A stretch of DNA of 9,038 nt from Candidatus Sumerlaeota bacterium (GTDB taxonomy: Bacteria; CG03; SLGR01): NCBI GenBank assembly GCA_007136585.1, contig SLGR01000167.1, positions 1-9,038 on the forward strand, given 5' to 3'. The notes under the pieces are model-generated. The model did not search any database. It was not told where the DNA came from and saw only the letters and a list, made by a program, of their open reading frames with translations. The stretch's first letter is position 1; each line of letters begins with the position of its first letter. Of this stretch, positions 1-7,328 are shown in pieces. The position numbers were made by a program, and so were the translations under genes.

Positions 1-1323
1 AAGAGTCCTCACCAGGGCCCCGGAGAGGGTGTATATCCTTATAACCGTTTCTCCCGGGAAAACGGAGGTCCCGAAAAAGATTACCTCCCCGTCACGGGAG
101 AGCGAAAAAGGGTTGGGCCGGTTCATCAGGGTATAAATATAAGAGATTTGAGAACTTTCCCGCAGACGCAAATTTATGTTTTTTTCAGGGGTATACCTGG
201 GGTCCCTGTCTCCGAGCGCCAGCTGCCCGTAGGTGTTGTAACCCCAGCCCCAGAGCGTCCCGTCAGATCTCAGCCCAAGGGAATACATTCCTCCGGCTGA
301 TACAGATGACCACCCGGTATCTGTTCCGACCTGCTCCGGTGTATACCTATTCAGGGTATCTCCCAGTCCCAGGCGTCCGGATAAATTATTTCCCCAGGCC
401 CAGAGCGTCCCGTTGGATTTCAGGGCCAGGGTATGGTTTGTTCCCGCCGAGACGGATACCCAGTCGGTATCGGTTCCCACCTGAGCGGGGCTAAATCTTG
501 TTTCGGTATCACCGAGACCCAGCTGTCCGCGGTTATTGTAACCCCAGGCCCAGAGCGTCCCGTCGGATTTCAGGGCCACAGTGTGGTAGTACCCGGTGAA
601 AACGGATACCCAGTCGGTATCGGTTCCCACCTGAGCGGGGCTAAGTCTTGTTTCGGTGTCTCCGAGCCCCAGCTTTCCGCGCTGATTTCTACCCCAGGCC
701 CAGAGCGTCCCGTCGGATTTCAGGGCTAAAGAGTGTCCAATACTGGCGGAAACGGATACCCAGTCGGTATCACCTCCGACCTGTACCGGCGTGTGTATTT
801 CCAGAGTCTCTTCCGCTCCCAGACCCAGGCGGCCGGATTCATTTCCCCCCCAGACCCAGAGCGTCCCGTTGGATTTCAGTGCCAGGGCATGCCCTACTCC
901 CGCCGAGACGGATACCCAGTCGGCATCACGCCCTACCTGTTCAGGAACATACCTGGGTTCGGTATCTCCCAAGCCCAGGCGGCCGGATTCATTGCCGCCC
1001 CAGGCCCAAAGGGTGCCGGTTACCCTTATTCCAAAGGAACAACGGAAACCGGCGGAAACCTGACTCCACCGCATTGTTTCTTTTCCGACCAGGCGCGGTA
1101 AATAAATAAAACCCCTCTCTTTACTCCCTATCCCCAATTCGCCGTAGTGCTGCGCCCCCCACGCCCAGAGAGACCTCGACTCACATACGGCCAGCGCATG
1201 GTCATGCCCCGCGGATAAAAAGGAACTGCCGCCGCGGGCGGGGAGTACGTTAAGGAAAACCAGCGTAAAAAAAAGCAACGGGAAAACCGGGGTCAGGGGT
1301 TTAAATTCGGGTCCTTTAGCCAT
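1..1323 (-). CDS. Secreted RCC1-repeat seven-bladed beta-propeller protein with FlgD/sorting-like tail (3' end cut by window)
   Basis: The frame is open from ATG 1323-1321 to the window edge: 441 codons, no stop. Residues 1-30 look like a signal peptide: a Lys near the start, a Leu/Phe/Val-rich core at about 12-27, then 'ARGG'. Residues 36-383 carry seven RCC1 repeats, each with W-x-WG (starting at 53, 106, 156, 208, 258, 308 and 358) followed by a Gly-x-Leu-Gly-Leu-Gly-Asp type turn. Seven is the number that closes an RCC1 propeller. After residue 400 come 'NRPNPF' and 'IRIYTLSGALVRT', typical of the FlgD-Ig/secretion-sorting domain at the C-terminus of many exported proteins of uncultivated bacteria. 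I infer that about 40-50 residues are missing. It is probably exported and surface-bound or secreted; the ligand is unknown. An in-frame TGA lies three codons upstream of the chosen ATG. It follows the Wzz gene by 83 bases and may be cotranscribed with it. The RCC1 fold is near certain, the role is not. Confidence 0.9.
   Translation of the reverse strand, partial: MAKGPEFKPLTPVFPLLFFTLVFLNVLPARGGSSFLSAGHDHALAVCESRSLWAWGAQHYGELGIGSKERGFIYLPRLVGKETMRWSQVSAGFRCSFGIRVTGTLWAWGGNESGRLGLGDTEPRYVPEQVGRDADWVSVSAGVGHALALKSNGTLWVWGGNESGRLGLGAEETLEIHTPVQVGGDTDWVSVSASIGHSLALKSDGTLWAWGRNQRGKLGLGDTETRLSPAQVGTDTDWVSVFTGYYHTVALKSDGTLWAWGYNNRGQLGLGDTETRFSPAQVGTDTDWVSVSAGTNHTLALKSNGTLWAWGNNLSGRLGLGDTLNRYTPEQVGTDTGWSSVSAGGMYSLGLRSDGTLWGWGYNTYGQLALGDRDPRYTPEKNINLRLRESSQISYIYTLMNRPNPFSLSRDGEVIFFGTSVFPGETVIRIYTLSGALVRTL
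175..1218 (-). repeat. Seven tandem RCC1 coding repeats, mostly an exact 150-base period
   Basis: The plus-strand string cagagcgtcc recurs starting at 251, 401, 551, 701 and 857. Degenerate copies start near 1007 and 1165. Spacing is 150, 150, 150, 156, 150 and 158 bases, so the reading frame is kept throughout. The units covering roughly 451-567 and 601-717 are almost identical at DNA level, including silent positions, while the outer units have diverged more. Each unit encodes one propeller blade of 50-53 residues. Confidence 0.92.
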
Positions 1324-1406
1324 ACTTTCTCATATCTACTTAAACTCCTTCTGAAACAACCCTCTCATAATCCCGCGGCGAAGAAGGATCTGCGCCCTGT
1401 AAAAGG

Positions 1407-2312
1407 TTATCTACTCTCCTTCGGAAGCGAGGTGATAAATTCCGCAAAGAAGGCCAGGAGTATACCTATAAAAAGCGATAAGACCAGGGCCAGGGCGGTA
1501 TTTCTTACCGCACCCCTTCCCTCGGGCTCCGCCCTTCCGGAGTATGAGGCAAGGCGAACGTCTCCGACCCTCATCCCGATATCGCGGCGGGTTTCCGGAT
1601 CATCCGCCCCTATACTCTCAAGGAAAGACTCCAGTGTCCGTATCCCTGATTCAAGGGAGTTTATCATGGTACGGGCCCCGGAGACCTTGCTCTTTAAGTT
1701 ATTATGGATGGGGTTTACCTCTTCCCTTATTATTATATTCCCGGTCAGGGTATCCCATATATCCTCTTTCTCGGCAAGGCGCATAAGAACACCCTCGTCT
1801 GTTATGGATTTTCTGAGCGTGATAGTCTCACTCTGCCCGGCAAGCTCCCGTTCGTACCCTTCTATCTCATCCCTGAGCTTTTTTATATCGTCATTATGTT
1901 CCTGTATAAGGCGTTCGGCCGTAAGGCGCAGGTAGGCGTTCACCCAGGTATCGGCGGTACTCCGGGCGGTCTCCGGATCCCCGGAGGATACTTTAAGGTC
2001 AAGGATAGGGGTGTCTTGAACCCTTTCCACATCAAACTCAATATCCTCAAATATATCAACCCCGGTCTTCTCCTCCAGGCGGACCATTACCGCCTGGGAT
2101 TTAAGAAGCTCCCTGTGAGTGCCGATATCCTCTTCGGCCATAACCCTGGCCCTGGCGGTGTAGAGACGCGCCCTGGTAAGAGAAAAGGCCGCGGTAAGCC
2201 CCGAGATGATTATTACAAGAAGAAGTATCAGGCCCCTGCGTTTCCATACGACCAGGAAAAGCTCCCTTAAGTCTATCTCGTCGCTCTCCACTCTATTTAT
2301 TCCGTTACTCAT
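1407..2312 (-). CDS. Wzz-family polysaccharide chain-length determinant / co-polymerase
   Basis: This 301-residue inner-membrane protein has the Wzz (PCP-1) plan. A cytoplasmic N-terminus with 'DEIDLRELFLVVWKRR' precedes membrane helix 1 at about 27-46. A large, charged, coiled-coil-rich periplasmic region spans 47-268, with the strongest heptad character at about 132-235, and membrane helix 2 lies at about 271-293. Proteins of this family oligomerise and set the length of O-antigen, capsule or enterobacterial-common-antigen-like polymers made by a Wzy polymerase. There is no C-terminal tyrosine-kinase domain, so it is not a Wzc/BY-kinase type. The usual Pro-rich stretch before helix 2 is reduced to 'AEPEGRG'. 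A strong AAAGGAG site sits about 10 bases before the ATG. It starts 45 bases after the epimerase gene, consistent with one operon. No partner Wzy or Wzx is visible. Family assignment is firm; the polymer is unknown. Confidence 0.88.
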   Translation of the reverse strand: MSNGINRVESDEIDLRELFLVVWKRRGLILLLVIIISGLTAAFSLTRARLYTARARVMAEEDIGTHRELLKSQAVMVRLEEKTGVDIFEDIEFDVERVQDTPILDLKVSSGDPETARSTADTWVNAYLRLTAERLIQEHNDDIKKLRDEIEGYERELAGQSETITLRKSITDEGVLMRLAEKEDIWDTLTGNIIIREEVNPIHNNLKSKVSGARTMINSLESGIRTLESFLESIGADDPETRRDIGMRVGDVRLASYSGRAEPEGRGAVRNTALALVLSLFIGILLAFFAEFITSLPKESR

Positions 2313-2357
2313 ATACTTATTATCTCCTTTTCTCCGGGTCTTTCCCGTCCGGGGTTC

Positions 2358-3287
2358 CTATGAGAAACTCTCAACCGTTATTTTAATTCCCTGCCTGAAA
2401 TCCACCTCAACCTCGTACCCGAGCCTCTCCCGGGCCTTTCCTATATCGGCCTGGGTATGGCGGACATCCCCTTTCCTTGGAGGGGTATGTTCAAAAGTCG
2501 TAGATGCTCCGGTATTCTCAAGGACCTCCCGGGCCACGTCAAGGACGCTGTACCGGTTATCGCAGGCTATATTGAAAACCTCCCCGTGAAGACCCGGCGT
2601 CTTCGCGGCAAGGAGGTTCCCGTTTACAACGTTCCTTACAAAAGTAAAATCCCTGGACTGCTCGCCGTCACCGTGGACCTGGAAAGGTTTTCCCTCTTTC
2701 GCGTTCTTTATAAATATCGGAACCACAGCCGCGTACTTTGACTCCGGGCTCTGCCGGGGCCCGAATACGTTGAAATACCTCAGCGAGACGGTCTCTATCC
2801 CGAAGGTGCGGGAGAAGGCCCGGCAGTAATGCTCGCCGGTGAGCTTTGATACGGCGTAGGGAGATATAGGCAGAGGCCTCTGCGTCTCAACTTTAGGGAG
2901 CGCTTCCGTATCCCCGTAGGCGGAGGATGAGGAGGCGTAAACCACTTTCCTTACACCAGCCTCCTTTGCCGCCATAAGCAGGTTCAGAGTCCCGTTGATA
3001 TTCACGTCGTTTGAGGATACCGGGTCGTCAACCGAACGGGGTACCGAGCGCAGGGCCGCCTGGTGAAGTATCACGGAGCACCCCCGGGCCGCCCTGTTCA
3101 TAGTATCGGAGTCGCGTATATCCCCTTCAATAAGCTCTATATCATTAATGACCCCGGAGAGGTTCTCTCTCCGCCCTGTGGAGAAGTTATCTATAACCCT
3201 TACATCAAAACCTTTCTCCAGGACCCCGTCTATTATATGGGAGCCTATAAACCCGGCTCCTCCCGTTACAAGGTACTTCTCACCCAT
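2358..3287 (-). CDS. NAD-dependent UDP-N-acetylhexosamine 4-epimerase (WbpP/TviC-like extended SDR)
   Basis: This 309-residue extended short-chain dehydrogenase/reductase begins with the NAD-binding TGGAGFIG motif (8-15). It has Asp33-Asn-Phe for the ribose, the Ser-rich 'ASSSSAYG' segment (118-125) supplying the catalytic Ser, and the Tyr144-xxx-Lys148 pair in 'SPYAVSKL'. 'RYFNVFGPRQ' (170-179) and 'GDGEQSRDFTFV' (206-217) are conserved substrate-side blocks of the UDP-GlcNAc/UDP-GlcNAcA 4-epimerase group (WbpP, TviC). It should interconvert gluco and galacto forms of UDP-HexNAc or its uronic acid in the cytoplasm; sequence alone does not settle which. The start lies 2 bases after the dehydrogenase stop, with AAGGAG 9 bases before the ATG, so the two genes are translationally linked. 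Together they resemble the TviB-TviC route to UDP-GalNAcA. UDP-glucose 4-epimerase (GalE) or a UDP-GlcA epimerase activity is the main alternative. Confidence 0.88.
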   Translation of the reverse strand: MGEKYLVTGGAGFIGSHIIDGVLEKGFDVRVIDNFSTGRRENLSGVINDIELIEGDIRDSDTMNRAARGCSVILHQAALRSVPRSVDDPVSSNDVNINGTLNLLMAAKEAGVRKVVYASSSSAYGDTEALPKVETQRPLPISPYAVSKLTGEHYCRAFSRTFGIETVSLRYFNVFGPRQSPESKYAAVVPIFIKNAKEGKPFQVHGDGEQSRDFTFVRNVVNGNLLAAKTPGLHGEVFNIACDNRYSVLDVAREVLENTGASTTFEHTPPRKGDVRHTQADIGKARERLGYEVEVDFRQGIKITVESFS

Positions 3288-3289
3288 AC

Positions 3290-4585
3290 TCAGATTCTCC
3301 TTACCTTAGCTTTCCCTTCCATATCCAGAGTTACCCCCCTGCAGTCCAGAACCCAGGAGGACTCTTTCAGTATCTTCTTGTAATCAAAATCGTCGTGCGC
3401 TGTCACTATAATAACAAGGTTGTACGTCGCGTAGGAGGCGGTCTTGTGGTCAACCCTGTCCAGCGACATAAAAGATCCGACGTGCGGGTCGGTGTATGAT
3501 ACGGAGGCGTTTAGTTTAAGAAGTTCGTCGGCTATCTCAAAAGCGGGGGATTCCCGCACATCCCCGACGTTCTGCTTGTAGCTTACCCCCATAAGGAGTA
3601 TCTTGGAGCCGTTTACGCTCCTCCGGGACTCGTTCAGTATCTCGGAAGCCTTTGCCGTCACGTGGGCCGGCATAGACCTGTTTATCTCGTCGGCGTAATC
3701 TATGAAGTAGGGGTAGAACCTGCTGCTCTTCGCCTTCCAGGAGAGGAACTGGGGATCCACGGGAATGCAGTGCCCGCCCAGCCCCGGGCCGGGGTAGAAA
3801 GGCATAAACCCGAAAGGTTTGGAGGCGGCCGCCCTTATTATTCTCCATATATCAAGGCCGAACCTGTCGCAGAGCTGGGCCATCTCGTTAATCAGCCCGA
3901 TATTCACGGCCCGGAAGGTATTCTCAAGGAGCTTTACAATCTCGGCCTCCTCGCAGGAGCCGGCAAATACAACCCGGTCAACGGCTATCCTGTAGAGATC
4001 GCCGGCCAGCTCGGCCGATTCCTCGTCGTACCCGCCTACAACCTTGGGGGTATTTCTTATCCCGTACCTGCTGTTCCCGGGGTCAACCCTCTCGGGGGAG
4101 AAGGCCACGAAGACGTCCCGCCCGGCTTTAAGGCGCTGCTTCTCAAGGGCCGGAACAAGTATCTCCCCGGTGGTTCCCGGGTAGGAGGTTGATTCAAGTA
4201 TTACAAGGGTATCTGCGGATATGCACTCGGCCACCGCCCTTGAGGCTTTGACTATGTAGGAAAGGTCGGGGTCCCGGCTTTTCCTTAAGGGGGTCGGGAC
4301 GCAGATTATCACCGCGTCGGCCTTCCGGAGTTTTCTGAATGACCTGTGGGGTTTGAATGTCCCGTTCCCCGTAACGGCCGCGACCGCCGATGAAGGGACA
4401 TCCTCCACGTATGAGGTCCCCGATTTAAGGGAGCTTATTTTCCCGGGGGATACATCTATCCCTATGACCTTTACCCCCGCGCGGGCAAACTCCACCGCCA
4501 GGGGAAGCCCCACGTACCCAAGTCCCACTATCCCTACCGTTACCTTCTTTGACTCTATCTTACTCTTAAGTTTTTGAAAACTCAT
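3290..4585 (-). CDS. Nucleotide-sugar 6-dehydrogenase, UDP-GlcNAc (WbpA/TviB-like) type
   Basis: This 431-residue enzyme, normal length for the family, oxidises C6 of a UDP-sugar to a carboxylate in two NAD-dependent steps. The N-terminal Rossmann motif is G21-L-G-Y-V-G26, and Asp44 binds the NAD ribose. The central helix has Lys218 and Asn222 in 'EIVKLLENTFRA'. The catalytic Cys273 lies in 'GLGGHCIPVDP', the form seen in UDP-GlcNAc/UDP-ManNAc dehydrogenases; UDP-glucose dehydrogenases usually have GGxCFPKD. The C-terminal UDP-binding domain has 'GVSYKQNVGDVRESP' (333-347). It is the first gene of the polysaccharide block, preceded by a promoter-like sequence and a 120-base gap. The ribosome site before the ATG is weak, and a small hairpin ends 14 bases upstream of it. 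The downstream 4-epimerase suggests the product is UDP-GlcNAcA, then UDP-GalNAcA. UDP-ManNAcA synthesis is possible but would need a 2-epimerase, which is not in the window. Confidence 0.92.
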   Translation of the reverse strand: MSFQKLKSKIESKKVTVGIVGLGYVGLPLAVEFARAGVKVIGIDVSPGKISSLKSGTSYVEDVPSSAVAAVTGNGTFKPHRSFRKLRKADAVIICVPTPLRKSRDPDLSYIVKASRAVAECISADTLVILESTSYPGTTGEILVPALEKQRLKAGRDVFVAFSPERVDPGNSRYGIRNTPKVVGGYDEESAELAGDLYRIAVDRVVFAGSCEEAEIVKLLENTFRAVNIGLINEMAQLCDRFGLDIWRIIRAAASKPFGFMPFYPGPGLGGHCIPVDPQFLSWKAKSSRFYPYFIDYADEINRSMPAHVTAKASEILNESRRSVNGSKILLMGVSYKQNVGDVRESPAFEIADELLKLNASVSYTDPHVGSFMSLDRVDHKTASYATYNLVIIVTAHDDFDYKKILKESSWVLDCRGVTLDMEGKAKVRRI

Positions 4586-4634
4586 AACTGTTTTTCCGCA
4601 GGCCTTTCGGCCCTTTCACTGAGATTGCCGTCAT
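4566..4634 (-). other. Possible upstream ORF overlapping the dehydrogenase start
   Basis: ATG at 4634-4632 opens a 22-residue frame (MTAISVKGPKGLRKNS...) that passes through the hairpin and ends at TAA 4568-4566, 20 bases inside the dehydrogenase gene in another frame. It has no clear ribosome site and no recognisable protein family. It lies downstream of the predicted transcription start, so it would be in the message. It could be chance. Confidence 0.2.
4600..4614 (-). other. Short GAAA-tetraloop hairpin in the leader of the dehydrogenase gene
   Basis: Read on the minus strand, GGGCC-GAAA-GGCCT folds into four G-C pairs plus a G-U pair closed by a GNRA-type loop. It ends 14 bases before the dehydrogenase ATG, close to where a ribosome site would lie. 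No run of T follows on either strand, so it is not an intrinsic terminator. A role in translation or message stability is only inferred. Confidence 0.4.
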
Positions 4635-4660
4635 TTATATTTGTTCTTTAAATACTGAAG

Positions 4661-4690
4661 ATATTACTAATGCCCGGGGTATGTTGTCAA
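4661..4690 (-). promoter_or_regulatory. Sigma-70-like promoter candidate for the polysaccharide block
   Basis: A perfect TTGACA (4690-4685) is followed after 18 bases by TAATAT (4666-4661), which matches TATAAT at four of six positions. Transcription would begin near 4654, giving a leader of about 70 bases before the dehydrogenase ATG at 4585. The position, in a relatively AT-rich 120-base gap between two functional blocks, supports it. The -10 box is imperfect and the spacer is one base over the optimum. Confidence 0.5.
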
Positions 4691-4705
4691 ATTATTCCGG
4701 GGGTT

Positions 4706-5974
4706 TCAGGTATCCTCACCTGTGTAAAGGCGAACCCTGTTCTTCCCCTCTTTCTTGGCCCCGTAGAGGGCATTATCGGCAAGCTCCACAAGGGACTCCC
4801 CTGAATCCGCATTGTCGGGGAAAAAAGCCACCCCAGCGGATATGCTCACCGGGGTCTCTTCGTCCGCGGCCCTTATTATCTTTTCGGCCTTCCGGAGGGT
4901 TCCTTCCCTGTCTGCCTTGGGCATAAATACGCAGAACTCCTCCCCGCCGTACCGGCCGGCTATATCGGTGGTATAGACGCACCTTTTTATTATAGAGGAT
5001 ATCTTCTTCAGGAGTTTATCGCCTGCCAGGTGCCCGTAGGTATCGTTGTACTCCTTGAAGTTGTCTATATCGGCCATTATGAACCCTACCTTCTGCTTAT
5101 CCCTTTTAGCCATCCTTATCTCCTCGGAAAGACGCTCAAAGAAATAGCGGCGGAGATAGAGCCCGGTAAGCCCGTCCACACGGGAGAGCTGTCTGACCCT
5201 CTCGTAAAGCAGGGATTTCTCGTACCCGAGGGTTATCTGGTTGACCAGGAGTTCGGCGTTCTTCCTCTCGGTAACCGACATTTCCCCCCTGACCCCTATC
5301 CTGCCCAGTTCGTCATCTCCAACCTTTATGAAAAAAAAGACGCACCCCTTCCCCGAATCAAGCATACTGAGCCACTTTTTACCGGTTGTCCTTCCGAGTC
5401 TTCCCGTAAGGGTATACCCTTCGGGTTTCTTCTCAAAAAAAGCGAGGCTCCTGATCCCGGTCCTGAGACTGAGTGACTCCAGGGCTTTCCGGGCAAGGAC
5501 CGTGGGGTCGGTAACCTTCTCCATCTCCCGGGAAAGGTCGTAAAGGCGGCTCATTCTCTTTAACTCCCCTTCAAGTATCCCGTAATTCCGCCGGACCCTC
5601 TCAAGGCGCCCGGAGGTTGACCTGAGCCTCCTCCGGGACTCATCCCTTATACCGGAGTAATAAGCGCTGTTTTTCCTTCGGACTGCATCAAGTCTCACCA
5701 GAGAGGCGGCAGCCGCCAGAAAGACCGCCCCGTAGTATCGTCTTGCCCCTAAGCCTGTCCAGGCCGCGGCCGCGGAAAGTATAAGAGCAAGTATAAGACA
5801 CTTAGCCGGCGACCACCCCGGATCCCAGGAATACCCCGCGACAACTGCCGTAAGCCCGACCAGCAGGAACCCTAGAGAGGCGGGTTCCCCGGGAAAGATA
5901 AAAGCAGCCAGGGCGGAAAGACCCGCAAGAAGTATGCAGACCCTGTACAGGTTGAGTTTCGCGCGTTTATTCAT
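4706..5974 (-). CDS. Membrane-anchored diguanylate cyclase, GGEEF, without the RxxD inhibition site
   Basis: This 422-residue protein makes c-di-GMP from two GTP. Three or four membrane helices occupy about 10-97 (roughly 10-28, 32-48, 57-75 and 80-95). A basic, coiled-coil-prone linker spans 100-150 and a short GAF-like sensor region about 146-258. The GGDEF domain begins at 'RVDGLTGLY' (265-273) and runs to about 417. Active-site residues are intact: Asp302 in 'ADIDNFK', Asn310, Asp319 and GGEEF at 343-347. The position of the allosteric RxxD reads YTTD (334-337), so the usual product-inhibition Arg is missing. Its ATG lies inside the end of the upstream cyclase gene in an 8-base overlap (ATGAATAA), which indicates translational coupling. 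It shares its overall plan with that neighbour, probably through an old duplication, but the sensor parts differ strongly. The stop is 120 bases before the dehydrogenase start. Catalytic activity is inferred from motifs; the sensed signal is unknown. Confidence 0.9.
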   Translation of the reverse strand: MNKRAKLNLYRVCILLAGLSALAAFIFPGEPASLGFLLVGLTAVVAGYSWDPGWSPAKCLILALILSAAAAWTGLGARRYYGAVFLAAAASLVRLDAVRRKNSAYYSGIRDESRRRLRSTSGRLERVRRNYGILEGELKRMSRLYDLSREMEKVTDPTVLARKALESLSLRTGIRSLAFFEKKPEGYTLTGRLGRTTGKKWLSMLDSGKGCVFFFIKVGDDELGRIGVRGEMSVTERKNAELLVNQITLGYEKSLLYERVRQLSRVDGLTGLYLRRYFFERLSEEIRMAKRDKQKVGFIMADIDNFKEYNDTYGHLAGDKLLKKISSIIKRCVYTTDIAGRYGGEEFCVFMPKADREGTLRKAEKIIRAADEETPVSISAGVAFFPDNADSGESLVELADNALYGAKKEGKNRVRLYTGEDT

Positions 5975-7280
5975 CGCTGACGCTCACCCTGTTTCTTCCG
6001 CAACGCTTGCTCTCGTAGAGAGCGTCGTCAGCCGTGCGTATAAGTTCATCCGGGGTGACTGAACGGGGGAAAAAGGATACTCCCAGCGAGGCCGTTATCC
6101 CGCGGTCTTCCGGGCAGAAATCAAAGCTGCAGGCCTCTACGGCGGACCTTATCCTCTCGGCTATGTCCTTTGCTTTCCCGGGTTCTATATTGCGCAGTAT
6201 GACCCCGAACTCCTCTCCCCCGTACCGGCCGGCTATATCGGTCTCCCTTACGGCCTTTTTAACCTCCGCCGAGACTTTCCTGAGCACCTCGTCCCCGGCC
6301 GGGTGCCCGTATGTATCGTTGAAATCCTTGAATTTATCCAGGTCCATCATTATCACCGAGAACCGCTCCCTGTACCTGGCGGCGCGCTCAACTTCCTCCC
6401 TGAGACGTTCCTTGAAATAGGAGTGGGTGTACAGCCCGGTGAGGCTGTCGGTTATAGCCAACTCCTGGGTCCTGAGAAAGAGGCGTATATTCTCAAGGGA
6501 TATAGCCGAGAGAGATGAGACGGCCCCCAGGAGCCTGAGATCGGCCGAAGTGAAACTCTCCGAACCGCTCTCTATACGGACTATAGCAGAGACGCTCCCG
6601 CCCAGGAGAAGAGGGGCGCCTATGAGGGATACGGTGTCAACCGGTCCGGGTTTCTCAAACCGGTAATCCTTGGAGAGGTTCTCAACTAAGAGCGGATGCT
6701 TCTTATCCCGGACCCACCTGTCGTAACCGTCTGAGGGTTTTCTCAGCATCGAGACCTTCTTCCCCGGGAAGACGGAACCGAGGAAACTCTTTATATAAGT
6801 GTAGAGCTCCTCGTAATCCAGTGTCGTTGAAAGGCGTATGGCAAACTCCGCCAGTCGGTTGTACCTCTTGAGTTTTTCCTTAAGCGCGGAGGTGAGTCTC
6901 TCAAGATCGCTTATCTCAACCTCGGCGGAGCCGGTCTCTTTCTCAATATTCTCTATCTCCAGGCTCCACTTCCCCCCTTCCCGGCTTATAGAGTCGCTGT
7001 AATGCCCCAGGATATATATTACGCCCCAGTACCCCACACCGGAGGCCACGGCAAGGCCGCTGCCGGCTATGATAAGGACACCTAGGGCAACCATTGAGGC
7101 CGCGGTCGCCGCAAGCCCGGCACCGGGTATACCGAAGAATATGAAAGTGAAGAACTCCACCCCGAGGTAGAGGGGAAGGTAGAACCCCGGACGGGGGCTG
7201 GTTACAACGCCTACGGTTATTACGGCAAAGGATACAGCGGCGATAAAACCCGCCGCGAGATCGTATATAAGCCTTTTCAA
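5967..7280 (-). CDS. Membrane-anchored GAF-GGDEF diguanylate cyclase with intact inhibition site
   Basis: This 437-residue protein has about four membrane helices (roughly 8-28, 34-52, 53-73 and 76-93), a Glu/Lys-rich coiled coil at 103-140, a GAF sensor domain at about 140-268 and a GGDEF domain at about 275-434. Catalytic residues are present: Asp313 in 'MMDLDKFK', Asn321, Asp330 and GGEEF at 354-358. RETD (345-348), five residues before GGEEF, is the classical I-site that binds c-di-GMP and shuts the enzyme down. The start is TTG at 7280-7278 with a modest AGGG 8 bases upstream. No ATG or GTG lies in frame between the preceding gene's stop and this TTG, and the hydrophobic N-terminus begins directly, so TTG is the best choice. 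It follows the glycogen-binding lipoprotein gene by 48 bases and overlaps the second cyclase by 8, so the three probably form one transcript. Ligands of the GAF domain cannot be predicted. Confidence 0.92.
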   Translation of the reverse strand: MKRLIYDLAAGFIAAVSFAVITVGVVTSPRPGFYLPLYLGVEFFTFIFFGIPGAGLAATAASMVALGVLIIAGSGLAVASGVGYWGVIYILGHYSDSISREGGKWSLEIENIEKETGSAEVEISDLERLTSALKEKLKRYNRLAEFAIRLSTTLDYEELYTYIKSFLGSVFPGKKVSMLRKPSDGYDRWVRDKKHPLLVENLSKDYRFEKPGPVDTVSLIGAPLLLGGSVSAIVRIESGSESFTSADLRLLGAVSSLSAISLENIRLFLRTQELAITDSLTGLYTHSYFKERLREEVERAARYRERFSVIMMDLDKFKDFNDTYGHPAGDEVLRKVSAEVKKAVRETDIAGRYGGEEFGVILRNIEPGKAKDIAERIRSAVEACSFDFCPEDRGITASLGVSFFPRSVTPDELIRTADDALYESKRCGRNRVSVSDE

Positions 7281-7328
7281 GGGATGGACCCTGAGCGGAC
7301 GGTTACTGCGGTGGACAGGAGAGCCGGT

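Noticed and set aside
1-126. Flagellar hook protein FlgD
   Set aside because: Only the Ig-like C-terminal tail type is present, attached to an RCC1 propeller; this tail is common in secreted proteins and no flagellar genes are nearby.
306-1109. Several open frames on the plus strand across the repeat region
   Set aside because: They are shadows: a 150-base period is a multiple of three, so any stop-free frame in one unit stays open through the others. Their products are Pro/Arg-rich with no family resemblance.
251-1175. Regular direct repeats resembling a CRISPR array
   Set aside because: The period is about 150 bases and keeps an open reading frame encoding RCC1 blades; there are no short constant repeats with variable spacers.
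4600-4614. Intrinsic terminator after the second cyclase
   Set aside because: The stem is only five pairs and neither strand has a following run of T.
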